Positions 25,997-37,727 of a stretch of 64,000 nt of DNA are shown here, one piece after another. A program made the translations under genes and the position numbers. Source of the DNA: Acanthacorydalis orientalis (taxonomy: Eukaryota; Arthropoda; Insecta; Megaloptera; Corydalidae). The notes beneath the pieces were generated by a model that worked only from the letters and a program-made list of their open reading frames with translations, was not told the origin of the DNA and made no database searches. Position 1 is the stretch's first letter. Each line of letters opens with the position of its first letter. The stretch lies in contig CM068314.1 of the NCBI GenBank assembly GCA_034766995.1, forward strand, positions 17,202,201-17,266,200, written 5' to 3'.

Positions 25997-26076
25997 TTAG
26001 GTCGGTAGAAAAATAATTTCGGTTTATCACGTTCAAATTCACAACAAAAACCGCAATTATTTTCATACCGACCTGA
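25997..26076. mobile_element. 80-bp mariner MITE
   Basis: This near-perfect inverted repeat is flanked by TA on both sides. The left arm starts TTAGGTCGGTAGAAAAAT and the right arm, in reverse complement, TCAGGTCGGTATGAAAAT. The arms agree over roughly 27 of 33 positions around a short centre. The arm sequence matches the left terminus of the 577-bp mariner at 49153 (TTAGGTTGGTAGGAAAAT), so this looks like an extreme deletion derivative of the same family, almost just two terminal repeats. It has no coding capacity. Confidence 0.75.
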
Positions 26077-26888
26077 TATTCATTTAAAGTTTTTCTAAAA
26101 TTCATATGTGTGGAATTCATGTTATTATTTGCATTTACCAACATAACTCAATAGCTTTATATATTATTTAAAATATCAGTATATGAGTACCAAATGTTTA
26201 ATAGTTCTGTGATTAGAAATGTTGTGTATTTTAGTATTTTACATGTGTTACGATTAAGTAGTTCTTAAGTGTTTTCAAAACAATATAATTAATTTTAATG
26301 TTTCTTCTACTAAAAAACTAATATGTGTGAATACTAATAATAATATAGTTATTTAAGACTACAACTCCGATCATAAGGATTTCTCTTTAAAACAAAACTT
26401 TTAATTACCATAAATTCATATTTTCGATTTATTACTTAAGACTTTCATTTAAGTAAACAATATTAATAAGGCATGATACTCTGCATTTGTGAGACTAATA
26501 TTTGTGTGAAATATAATTTCGTTACAATATATTTTTTATCTAATTCTGTTTTAACTATTAATTGCTGATTTGTATCATCTAAGGGAAAATATATAAAAGC
26601 ATGGTAATTAAATTAACACCTTTTTTCTAGTTTTCTTAACTCGTTGTTTATTTTCTTTGAAAGTAGATAAAATGTTATTCTAATTGGTATGTCCTGCATG
26701 AACTTATACGTTCGATGTAAAGCGTCGGGTAATCTTTTTTTTGTATTATAAAAGTAAATCTTGAAGTCGTTGGCTTTGTTTTTAAGGTATAAAAAATTAA
26801 AACATTTTCTTTAAAGAGTTAGTATGATATTATATACACAAATTAATGTTCCTCTCATTCTACAAACAACAAAAATTTTTTTAAATAA

Positions 26889-27095
26889 AAATGTTTCAAT
26901 AATTGATTATTTTTAATTCTTATACCCATTTCTATGCCTTAATAATGCAAGGATGATGGCATCGAAAAAAAAACAATCAAAAGGGTTAATAATAAATTAT
27001 TGAATATTTTTAATTGAAAAAAATGGTGATTTTTGAATACATGAAAAAATCATTTGTGAAAGTAAAGATAGTCATAGCACCAGAACTATATAATG
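26889..27095 (+). repeat. TGATCA inverted-repeat family, copy with tail
   Basis: The left arm remnant (ATGTTTCAATAATTGATTA), the centre GGATGATGGCATCG and the right arm (AAACAATCAAAAGGGTTAAT) are followed by the tail CATTTGTGAAAGTAAAGATA and GTCATAGCACCAGAACTAT. It lies about 150 bp from the complete copy at 27249. Confidence 0.55.
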
Positions 27096-27248
27096 ATATT
27101 AATTATTCTCTTATTTTTTTATTATAATAAAAAATGTTTTTCACTGAAAAGACATTTTGTATAAAAATGATTCAATTAGTATTGACGTGTACAGATTGAG
27201 TTATTTTTAACTTTCATTGACATATGCCACAAACTTAAATATTTATTC

Positions 27249-27470
27249 TGATCAAAAATGTTCAATAACTAATTATTGGTAATTTTCGAACGTTTCTTAT
27301 GAATTTAAATAGCAGTATCATCGTTCCAAAATATTAAGATATAAAAAAATCTACAGAAATACCAACTTTTTTACTATAAATTTTTGGGAATGATAGCATT
27401 TCCATTTGAATGTGCATAAGAAACAATCAAAAATTATCAATTATTAAACATTTTATATCAAATTATTTTT
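27249..27470. repeat. TGATCA inverted-repeat family, best complete copy
   Basis: The left arm is TGATCAAAAATGTTCAATAA, then an attattgg..., TTTCTTATGAATTTAAATAG and a TATCATCG segment. The right arm mirrors it: GATAGCATTTCCATTTGAAT, GCATAAGAAACAATCAAAA and TATCAATTATTAAACATTTT. The arms are about 80 bp each around a 60-bp centre. The family has no evident coding capacity. Confidence 0.6.
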
Positions 27471-27639
27471 ACAGAATTTAGTCATTTTAGTTTGTTTAGT
27501 TTATAATTTAAAATTGAATAAAAATGTATTAAAAAAAAATAATATACTGGAGTACATTGACTCACATTTTAAATAGATATCTTATTTCGTACTAATAAAG
27601 TGTGTTTATCCGATGTATTATATTACATTCAAAAGAAAA

Positions 27640-28060
27640 GACATTAGATCGATTGTGACGTTTACAAAAAGTGGTTAAATTGATTTCGAAGTACACAATC
27701 CGACTGACCGTTTAATATTTGTTTACTGGCAAAGATTTACACAGCACAGTGTTATTCACCATATGATGTTTTCTTTATCGTTCTATTCCGCCAAAAAGAG
27801 TCATTTGAACACCGTTCCACAGCACTAAACATACATAACCAATGACACCTCGACGGTATACACGTCTGCGCATGAGACGAGCTAGTACCGTTCAAGTCGT
27901 CCATGTCACTTGATTGATTGCCAGGATATTGCATGCGGATTATTATTATTCCGAGATTTACTGTTGTCATAAATCATGTCCTGGTTAACGTACAACACTC
28001 CGTATGAAACGTATCTAAACGCTGCCGTGCGAGACTTGAAATAGTGTGGTAAGGACTTCA
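27640..28060. other. More balanced-composition island, unassigned
   Basis: G+C rises for about 400 bp without tandem repeats. On the minus strand a 72-codon frame from ATG 27970 to 27752 includes QSSDMDDLNGTSSSHAQT, a Ser/Asp-rich stretch that looks less random than the usual AT-driven frames. I recognise no domain, and there is no clear splice acceptor or signal peptide. It could be an exon fragment, an untranslated region or a conserved noncoding element. Confidence 0.25.
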
Positions 28061-28517
28061 ATGAAGGCATTTTAATAAAATGAATTTCCTAATTTTTATC
28101 GACTTTCTTTCACAAATCTTATATTTATTTATTTACAAATTGATAGTTTTATTAGTAAATTAACTAATTTAAGTATACAATGAATTAAAAAATCATAAAT
28201 ATATACACAGAGTATATTACATTTCGGTGCATACACACACAATATTTTTAAAATATCAGTATATTTTATTAAATATTTTCTCTGTGATATAATTGCAATT
28301 GACGTATTCAGTAAATAGTATTATTCATTCAAACAACTTTTACATGCAATGTTTGAAAGATTTCTTTGTCATAATGTTTAATTTTATTTTAGAAAATGAC
28401 TTTATAAAAATACCTTTGTTATTTTATTTTATATAAAAAAAAACACGCTTTTATATTATTACTACATATTTCTACTCTACGATCTCATCAGTAATAATAT
28501 GAGATAAATTTTAGTTT

Positions 28518-28558
28518 TATATATATATATATATATATATGTGTGTATATATATATAT
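28518..28558. repeat. (AT)n array with GTGTGT centre
   Basis: Two TA runs of 23 and 12 bp around GTGTGT. Confidence 0.95.
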
Positions 28559-29136
28559 GTACATTGTATATTAGATTATTTCTATTTATTAAATTTTGAT
28601 TTGAGTTTTTAAAATAAAAAGTACACAAATAAAATTCATAAAAAATGTAGCTATTTTAAAAAATACATTTTAATTAAAATAAGCATTATTATTAAAAAAA
28701 CATTTATTCATAGATAATCTGCTTAACAAAAAAAAAAAAAAAAAACATGAATTTATTATAAACTTAATTGTTTTTCTCTATTTTATAACAGAAATTTAAA
28801 ACATGTTTCTAAAAAGAACGAATATTTTCACTTTATTGATTATGCACTGTCTCCTTTTTGCTAATGAATATTTAAAAAGAACTGAAAATAAATTTAATTT
28901 TACAATATGCGTAGGATGTGAAAATGTAGACTGACTAGTAAATTGTATTTTATTCTCTATCAGTATATTTATCAAGGACTTTTTATTTATTTTTTGTTAT
29001 CGACGTTTGCCAATTCACAATTGGAAATAAAATCAATTTTTATTACCAAATCTTTTTCAGAGTTAGCTCAGTTCTAGAAAATCTCATTAAATCATATTGT
29101 TTCCGTAATTCTAGAATTGAAAGAAAGACACACACA

Positions 29137-29181
29137 TACATATATGTACGTGTATATAAACATGATACATATATGTACGTG

Positions 29182-29223
<42 letters not shown>

Positions 29224-29280
29224 ATATATACATGTGTGTGTGTGTTTGTGTGTATATATGTATTTGTGTATGTATGTACA
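29137..29280. repeat. Direct 19-bp repeat plus compound microsatellite
   Basis: TACATATATGTACGTGTAT occurs at 29137 and again at 29166. It is followed by about 34 bp of TA and then GT/TATG-type repeats to about 29280. Confidence 0.9.
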
Positions 29281-30197
29281 GCGGTTAATTATATCAATAC
29301 CTGGAGTTACACAAACTGATTAATATTTAATTTAATAACAAAACTATAAGCACACATATTTATAAAAGTTTTATCAAAGTAACCAATAATAAAAAAAATA
29401 AAAGTCAAGAACAAGAAAAATAAAACTCAACGCTCGTATAGTTAATCTTATTTCTTACCGCAAATCTTTAAATCATTTATTACTTCTGAGATCTTCGACC
29501 GATAAAGACGGAAAATTTAAAAGGTTTTTTTCTCAACTTGAAATATGTTATCTGTAAACCTTCGAAAAAAGATGGCTGCGAGCTGTACCTTTTCCATATT
29601 TTCCATTTCTGATCTTATAAATTCAACTGCTACTTTTTTTCTTATTTAATGTGTTACGTTACGGTTATAGATTCTTTTACGAGAACAGTGACGGAAAGAA
29701 AATATTAAATTTAACTTATCTTCTTCTATAAAATGGAATTTATTTATATAAAATTTTTCATTAAACATTACGGAGTATAACTTGTGTCAGACTGAAATTG
29801 GATTTCTGTGTTTCTTTTTACCCCGTATTTGTGTTATTTTATTTTGTTTTATAATGTTTTGAAATATTATGGCTTTTGATATTTCTTGGAGGACTTTTAA
29901 TGAAAATTTATGATCATTAAATGTTAATCTTTTATTTTGTTTTTATGTTTCGTATATTTTTCAATAATGTTCTGCAAATAAATATTACGTTTTAATTTCA
30001 TCTTTAATATATTTCATATCATTTTATATTCAAAACATGACATCTGTATAAATGAAAAAAAATGTGTATTCTCTTCGTTTCGTTCATGATTATATAAAAT
30101 TTGATTGAGACAATTTTATTAGTGTACTTGAATAAAAAATATATGGTTGAGAGTTTTATTCTACTTAGATGTCATTTCGTAGATCTCTGTACAATAT

Positions 30198-30200
<3 letters not shown>

Positions 30201-30269
<69 letters not shown>

Positions 30270-30322
30270 GATAGATAGATAGATAGATTTAGATATAGGT
30301 AGATAGATACATAGATAGATAG
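30201..30322. repeat. Compound (AT)n(GATA)n array
   Basis: 66 bp of AT, then several GATA tetranucleotides with small changes, ending at the foldback element at 30324. Confidence 0.95.
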
Positions 30323-30323
30323 G

Positions 30324-30413
30324 TGATTCAGTTTAGGCTTTCACATAAAAGTATTAAAAAAATCACGTTATTTTTAATTATTAAGACTTTCATGTGGAAG
30401 TCTAAATTGATTC
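30324..30413. mobile_element. Short foldback element, about 90 bp
   Basis: This is the second copy of the TGATTCA...TTAGGCTT family. The left arm is TGATTCAGTTTAGGCTTTC and the right arm in reverse complement is TGAATCAATTTAGACTTCC, each followed by a CACAT-AAAG segment. It lacks the inner 20-bp palindrome of the 10018 copy and is less than half as long. It lies immediately right of an (AT)n/(GATA)n array. Confidence 0.55.
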
Positions 30414-31163
30414 AATTACATAAATGATTCTTTAGTTGAATATATTTAATTTAACTATTTAAGCATGATTTTTAAATATCATTTCAACAAAAAACAGATT
30501 TACTATTAACAATGACTTAATCAACTTGTTTACATCGCAATTAAACACATACACGCAAATATATACTTAATATGACAGCTTGTTTCTTTGCTTCACTTCT
30601 TTTTATACGTCTAGAACATTCATTGAATATAAATTATTATTTTAATTAGTGTCATTCTTTCATATTATTACAAGTTTAACTTTGAAATTATAGACAATAG
30701 TTATCAAATTATATTAATTTATTGATGAAAATATTTGTATATTTGTTTCAAAATAAGTGTTTACACATTTAGATGTCAATAAATTGTTTATTTTTCTTAA
30801 ACTTCCTTTTTGAATATTTGTTTTGTGTAATGTTTATTTAAATATTAAATTGATTTATTATAAACACAAAATATAGAAAAAAATCCTTTTTTAAATTATT
30901 TATTACCACTGATTATAAACAAACTTATTTGTAATCTATGAATGTAGTTATTGATAAATGTATTTGATTTATTGTTAATATAAACGGTAATTCTTTTGCT
31001 TAATATCTTTTCATTTCATTAAAATTGTCTCATTACGGTATTAAAATTGTTTTTACTGTTATGCATATAATTGTATATGTTAAATAATAACTTTGTTTTT
31101 GACAGTCTTCATATTTCTCATTATAACTTGTGGTTAACGTATATGTTTAAATTATTTTTTGTC

Positions 31164-31171
<8 letters not shown>

Positions 31172-31203
<32 letters not shown>
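31172..31203. repeat. (TA)n array
   Basis: Uninterrupted run of 32 bp. Confidence 0.95.
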
Positions 31204-31209
<6 letters not shown>

Positions 31210-32745
31210 TGTAACACGAAAACTAAAATGTAAATATTTCTCTTCATTCAATATTAAAATTAAATTCCTTTTGATCTTTAGCGTTGTCTAAACATCTTTA
31301 TATAATATAATTAATTCAATCATGCATGATTTAGCTCAAATAGATACAGTGGGCTGTTCTGCTCTAGTCTCTGTCAAATATAATAATATGCATAATTAAC
31401 CCTTGATTTGATTTGACAAGCAGTACAAGACAGTAATAACACACACATACAATGTTCATTGAAAAATACAACACAGTCTCTCATTTTATTGATGAGTTAT
31501 GGTTGTCAGATTTCATTAAAACTTGTATGTTGTTTTACTGTAAGAAATTGGAATTTTTATGGATACAAATTCCATTTTATGTTTGGCATATGCTAATATT
31601 GAATATAATTTACACGAAGCCTTTTTGTTGTTAATGCAATAAATATGTCAGTTTAATATGCTTAAATAACGTCTTAATATTTCATTGAATATTATTCGGG
31701 TTTGAAAAATACATGAATAATGAAGTATTCTTTGGGATGAGTCAGCAATAATGTTTTAGGTACGAGTTAAATATATTTATTATTCTGAATTTAAAATAAC
31801 TAAGTAATTATGTTCGCTTAAATACTGTTTGCAAATTGTTGATTTTTATTTAAAATATTAAAGTATTACTCATTTTAAAAATCAAAAAATATTTCTAGGA
31901 AATATATTCAAGTTAATTTTTATTTGATATAAAATTTGTCATTTTACATACGAACAATAATTATTGTTTGCCTAATTTTATTGTTTTTTTCTTCTTTTTA
32001 TATTAAAATAGAGGTCTAATTTTATATGTATACGATTATAATTTTATTAGTATTTAAAATTTATATTAAAATATCAGAAGGTTAAAAATATACTAAAAGA
32101 TAAATTTTTGAAATGAAAAGATAGTAAAAATAATAAAAAGAAATTAAAAATAGAAAATTAAATATTTATTGGTTACAAATATTATATATATATATAGAAA
32201 ATTACTAGTTCTTTCTTCTGAACTTTAGACTTCTGGAGGTAATTATTTTCCTAAAATGTGTAAATAGTATCAAATGAAAATTATACATAACAAACACACA
32301 TTAAATGAAAATTATAGAAAATCTAACCATCGCCTAAGCAATCACCTAACAACGGGTTAAAATATTAATAAAAAAAATAGAATGGCATATTCTAATTAAA
32401 AATACATTTAAAGTAGTCTTTTTCTAATAGTAAAAAAGAAAAAGAAATAGATTAGTGAAAGAACCGTAAAAGACAAATCTTTGAAAGAAGAAGAAAATAG
32501 AAAGAAATGAGAATGCTTTTTATACAATAGGAAAAGATAGCATTGTTTTCTAGGAATTATATATTTTAGCATATGTAAAAAAAATACATAAAGAAGAAAA
32601 GTTTATAGAATTTCATTTTTTTAAAAGTATTTTTTAAGGAAGGGTTTTATGCCATAAAAAATATGTATTTGCAGTCAATTGAATAGTGTATGTTGATATT
32701 TTAATATATAACACCTGACTTATTAATTAGGCTATTAATTAGCAT

Positions 32746-32759
<14 letters not shown>

Positions 32760-32809
<50 letters not shown>

Positions 32810-32818
32810 GTGTGTGTA
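32760..32818. repeat. Compound (TA)n(GT)n array
   Basis: About 46 bp of TA followed by a short GT run. Confidence 0.95.
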
Positions 32819-33039
32819 TTTATTTATATTAATGATAAAAATTAAAATTTAAAATCTCATATTCATTCCGGTACACCTTACACATTTTAATAATTCCGTA
32901 CATGCACATTATAATATTTTACACAAATTTTTTGTTCCGAAATATTTGTAAAACGTAAACATTATTAAATATGCTATGAAAATGTGTGATATGAAAAGCA
33001 GCTCGTACAAAAAAAAAAAGAAAAACTTCGAATAAAGTC

Positions 33040-33460
33040 GTGCATGTGCGGATATCATAATCTCAATACTCTTTCCACGCTTCTGGAATGATGGTTTTAG
33101 CGACTAAAACATGCAATCCCGAACCACTATCATGGCAGAATCCATGTCCGTGCGTATGCCACAGGTGGTTGAATTAGTGTCGTGTTTAGGGCTGGCCGCG
33201 CGGTCGGCACGCCGCCATGGGGGTGGTGAACTGACTACGACACGACCGCCGCCCGCCTGAAGGCGGTTGTGTCGGAAGTGGTGGCGATCCACACCTTGTT
33301 CGCTTGGCGTGTGCCGCTTGCTCGCTCCCGAGACGCTGCTCCGTGCACCAGGAAATACACTTGTTTGGAATGTCGACGCCGACATCAATTTCCATAATTC
33401 AAAGACAACGGTTTGCAATGGTAGCGTACGCGTATTCGACACAAACTAATTTTTACGTAT
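33040..33460. other. CpG-rich island, the most GC-rich patch in the window
   Basis: About 420 bp stand out for G+C and CpG words such as GGCCGCGCGGTCGGCACGCC, with an inverted GGCGG...CCGCC around 33245. On the plus strand ATG 33131, in a good context (ATCATGG), opens 41 codons ending at 33256. On the minus strand ATG 33395 opens 69 codons and a non-ATG frame 112 codons. Open frames on both strands are expected in GC-rich sequence, so none is compelling. It could be a promoter or first exon, a structured RNA, or foreign-repeat DNA. I assign no function. Confidence 0.3.
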
Positions 33461-34559
33461 TGTAACGTTTTTTGGTTCTGGATGAATGTATAATATTCGT
33501 CGAATAAAATTCATTTATGATCAACACTTTCTTTCATAATATATTTTTATCGCTTCTGCTTTTTAACACATCATTAATTTAATTTAGGACCACTTTGTAC
33601 AGGACAATAATTGAATATAATGACTGAACTTTGTAAAAGATTTTCATTTCGATTAAAAACTTTCTATTATATGTATTTTACTTTTATTTATCTATTTGAG
33701 GTTATGGCATATTTTTTTATTTGCGATAAAAATAAAAACGAATACATTGATATTTAAATATAATTTTATTATAAACTCGGACAAACATCTGACGACATTC
33801 TATAAATATGAATAGAGGATGTTTTTTGAAAACAAAGAAATACATGAAATTGGATGTTATTTTAAAGTAGATTTTATATGAACATAAAAACGATTGAAGT
33901 AAATATCTGGAATGATCTCATGCTACTACATATGTATTTATTTTTATATATTATTTTATTACGTATCGTGAATATAAATTTCAGTATATAGTAACATTCA
34001 ATATACAAAATAACTATTTTTTTCAATTGCTTTTAAAAAATAATATTTTGTATATAAATATTTATTCATTTATTCTTTGATTATACTTTTTTATATAAAA
34101 ATATGATGCAAGATAAATGTTCACAATTATTTAATCATGACTCATTCTTTTATGATATCAGAATATTATCGTTCTGAGTACATATCTGTCTTCTTTAAAT
34201 TTTCCTTGAAGTGTCTTAGTTACAACAATATTTTGATTAAAATGTAAAAATCTGTTGTGTTAGAATATTTCTTATCCTTTTTTCTCGATCAATCAGTTTT
34301 TATACTAAACATTTTCGCTTCTATTCACCTCATCAAAATACACAAAATGCTCTACAAAGTAATATGAATATCTGTTAAAAAATCAATTTAATGAAGGTTT
34401 ATATACATATTTATTAAGAGAGATATATTAATCATATTTACAGATTATTTCTCATACTTCGAGAAGTCTATTCCAAAAATGACATAAAAATTTCAGTCTA
34501 AGACGAAATCATCAACAACTGTTAATATTTTTTTATTCAGTTGTCACATTTAGAATTTT

Positions 34560-35060
34560 GACGTGGAATTACGTTTAATGTCTCATTGAGCGGGGTGTCA
34601 TGTTAGCGGTGGGAACGTTAGCAAATGCTATATGCAGGCTTGCGTTCAACCGTTCAACCGATTCGCTTCGAATCAAAGTGTTTAACAGTTCAAGAACTTT
34701 GGAACCTAAAAATGCCTCATTTGTTAAAATCTATTAATTAGATTAAAAGTTACGACCTTGAAAATTTGAATATCGATTTTATGTTTTGTCAGTATTAAAA
34801 AGTAAATATCTCGAAAATTCTTTATCGTACGATAACAACTAAAATATCTGCGGATAGAGCTTTCAAAACTGTTACAAGAGCCTACATTCATTTTTTTAGT
34901 TTTTAAAAATTTTCAGAAATTAAGCAATCAAACTTGTCAACATCTCTAAAATTCAAGATGCCCAAAAAAAACTGTTGCGGAACGTGTAAAAAACCACAGA
35001 AAATGTAAAGAGGAGAAAGAGCGAAGGCCATAGAGTTCAAAAAATTGCATTGATCCCGTC
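34560..35060. other. Possible ancient repeat, unassigned
   Basis: A GC-richer start (GAGCGGGGTGTCATGTTAGC) has a direct duplication CGTTCAACCGTTCAACCG and a hairpin GATTCG-CTT-CGAATC. After it comes a stretch with CTCGAAAATTCTTTATCGTA. The layout suggests a decayed interspersed repeat, but no second copy lies in this window. Confidence 0.2.
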
Positions 35061-35449
35061 TGAAAAGACGAAATTATATTTTTAAACAACTTAAAACATT
35101 TTCACTTCTCTAATCCGACATAATTCTACTTAAACTCCTGCGGTTATGCACATATACAATCCCCCTTTTTTTACATTTTTTATATTTAGGCTTTTCATAT
35201 TTTTATTTTAATTACTTAATAAACATTTATTCTCGTGGTAGAAAGTTCGCATATTTTAATTATATACAATTTTCAAAGATCTAATACAAGCAATAAATAA
35301 TCAATTATTTATATATGAAAAAATTTTTTTACATATCATATTTGATTCGAGAAAATTTTGTTCGTGCAGAATCTTATTTATTTATTTAATTAATTTTTAA
35401 AATATTAATTTTTAAATTTATTTTCCAATTCTTTCAGAAATACACTAGG

Positions 35450-35473
35450 TTTATAATGTAATTACATTATAAA
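35450..35473. repeat. Perfect 24-bp palindrome
   Basis: TTTATAATGTAA is joined head to head with its exact complement without a loop. The next base pair outward does not match. It could be a chance palindrome in AT-rich DNA, a dimeric protein site, or a MITE remnant. Confidence 0.6.
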
Positions 35474-36010
35474 GACTTTTTGCTGATTATTATTTAAATA
35501 ATAGTATCCCGTACTTTTTGAAATAGATTTTTAATTTCATTATGCATCAAACTGTTTTCATTAAAAAAATATATATTAAAATGTTTTGAAATTTTATTTT
35601 TCAATTTCTTAACAAAAAAATATAATGCAGTTGTAACAAGTTGTCATTTTTAAATAAAATACTAACTTAAATTTTGACATAATAACGAATTATTATTTTA
35701 TATTCATCGAAGGAAAATAAATAAACCATTTCAGTTAAAAAATCATTTTTGCATCAGGTATTTTTTTACATAATATTTTATACAAATCAATTACTTTGAT
35801 TTTTTCATTTTATATTATATGAAATACTTCATTTACATTAATGACTGGAAATTATAAATATGAAATGACGTGATTGAAAGTGCAATCATGTGATATACTA
35901 TGACTAATTATAATTCTTTGAAATTGAAATAATAATATTTCTTAGACTCTAGAGAAAACTTTTTATATGAAATTCAGTTTGATGAATAAGTAATATTGTA
36001 TTATATTGCA

Positions 36011-36016
<6 letters not shown>

Positions 36017-36069
<53 letters not shown>
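36017..36069. repeat. (AT)n array
   Basis: Uninterrupted run of 53 bp; source of a false Ile-Tyr frame on the minus strand. Confidence 0.95.
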
Positions 36070-36074
<5 letters not shown>

Positions 36075-36429
36075 GCATATTTTTATTTTATTGTTGATAC
36101 AAGATATTATTGCATAAAGTATATTTAAATAGAACGAGTTCTTAATTAAAATTGTAAACCTTTCGAAAGTATCGATTATTTGCAACCTATAATTTTGAAT
36201 GTATTTGTAAACCGATCAAAAATGTACATGTTGTAATTTCATGCAATCAATGTTACACTCTTAAAAATAATTGTGTGCAGATTATATTAAAAAAAACGCA
36301 TACATAAAACCTTCTAAAAAAGATGTAATTTTATTTAAAGGATCTTTCGTCAGCTTCAATTTAATTCACTTCTCTGGTATAAAATATTCATACGTGCAGT
36401 CAGTGTCATTTCGTTATAACAACGCGATT

Positions 36430-36620
36430 CCTCGTATACCTCTAGATAGCTCTATATAGCCTGACTAAGCGGCTGTTACCAATTCACCGACCGTTTTCCC
36501 TCAAGCCGCTTGATGCCACCACGAACAAGTCTGCCATTGCAAAAGCACCCAGAGACTGCTAAAGGATTCTCCGTGCTGTGTCGTGTTTACCGTGGTTTGT
36601 CTCTGAATTGTGACATTGAT
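36430..36620. other. Small balanced-composition island
   Basis: A short unique stretch contains AAGCGGCT (about 36468) and its exact complement AGCCGCTT about 28 nt later, giving a possible 8-bp stem. On the minus strand an ATGG in fair context opens only 17 codons. No gene or transposon was recognised. Confidence 0.2.
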
Positions 36621-37389
36621 TACATTTGAAAAGAACCTGACATGTTTATTGTTGTTTTTTTAAAGGAAATTTATTACATTAATTGTTCTACAATTATGTT
36701 TGCTTTTGTGTATTTTTAAATATTTATATTTGATTTTTATTTGATTAATTTGTTTAAATTATATTGATATAAATGTTTAATTGTAAATGTAAAAAATGTA
36801 CAATATTTGAAAATGTAATAAATACATTAGGAAATTAAAAAAAGTATATGTAAACAATAATATTAATTATATATAATATAAATTATTTATGAACGTTTCC
36901 ATTTTAATGTCGAACAAATTGAATTAAAAACTTGACGTATTCCATTCATTTTTTATGTTAGAAAAAACAAATGTATCGTTTTTAATATTTTAAAATTACA
37001 TTATAAATTTAATATTAAATTTAAAATTTAAATAATGGAAATTGGAGAAAATAATAAAATCTTATACACTTTATTTAGCATGTACAGTGAGATCAAAATA
37101 TACATTTATAAAAACAGAAAAAATATCGCTATTATATTTGTAGTGAAATATAAAAATAGAATAGTTTATTACATTTTAATTTAAAAAATAATTTGTGTTT
37201 AAAAATTATTTTTCTATAATGTGATTTAACTTCAATATTTATATTCATTTTATTCACTAAACATTAATTTGAATTGAAATTTCATTTTGAAAACTATATT
37301 TCTGAATATATTAAACGATAGTGTAAGTAATTTAACGATTGATACAAATTTAAAGAATTTCATCGTATTTAACTATTTAATAATTTTAT

Positions 37390-37428
37390 TAGTTAATGAG
37401 TGCAGAGAGCAGGGGCGAAGCTCCCTAG
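37390..37428 (+). mobile_element. Helitron-like 3' terminus (second copy)
   Basis: The plus strand reads GGGGCGAAGCTCCCTAG followed by T. This matches the end of the minus-strand Helitron at 1198 (GAAGCCCCCTAG then T) and has the same hairpin-then-CTAG layout. No helicase coding is visible upstream, where the sequence is AT-rich. It is therefore either the end of a non-autonomous Helitron or an isolated terminus. The 5' TC end was not located. Confidence 0.5.
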
Positions 37429-37481
37429 TTTTATTATAACACAGTATTTAATGAAAAGTTCTGACGTATAAATTTTTATAA

Positions 37482-37727
37482 TTATAAATGTATAGCTGTG
37501 AGCCTGTTTACTTGTTGATTACATCCTTTTGAATCACTTAACATGCTTTTTCCACTACTCATGTGTCCGATTTTTAGGTAAATTTTAGATGTGTTATATA
37601 AAATGTACCTGAAGTTGGAATATGTGTCAAAACTAATATTTGAAACAGACATTCGAACATTGGTAGAACATATTTTATCGTTACAATTTTTAGAAAAAAA
37701 TGCTAATTTTGCAAAATAATGTATCAT
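37482..37727 (-). other. Open frame of 81 codons, unassigned
   Basis: A frame from ATG 37727 is open for 81 codons with mixed residues (for example GHMSSGKSMLSDSKGC near the end). It lies just past the Helitron-like terminus at 37428. It has no recognised domain, signal peptide or membrane segment. In DNA this AT-rich a frame of this length is unusual but can occur by chance. Confidence 0.15.

Larger units (their letters stand above)
28061..33039. other. Noncoding AT-rich stretch
   Basis: Contains poly-A at 28729-28745 and a purine-rich plus strand at 32410-32515. Near 29571 an ATGG in good context opens only about 22 codons. No gene seen. Confidence 0.55.

Noticed and set aside
29571..29640. 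Short frame from ATGG in good context (MAASCTFSIFSISD)
   Set aside because: Only about 22 codons, with no donor site or conserved feature.
36378..36405. TATA box plus initiator (TATAAAA ... TCAGTG)
   Set aside because: The spacing of about 24 bp is too short and no open frame or donor follows. TATA-like words are expected by chance here.
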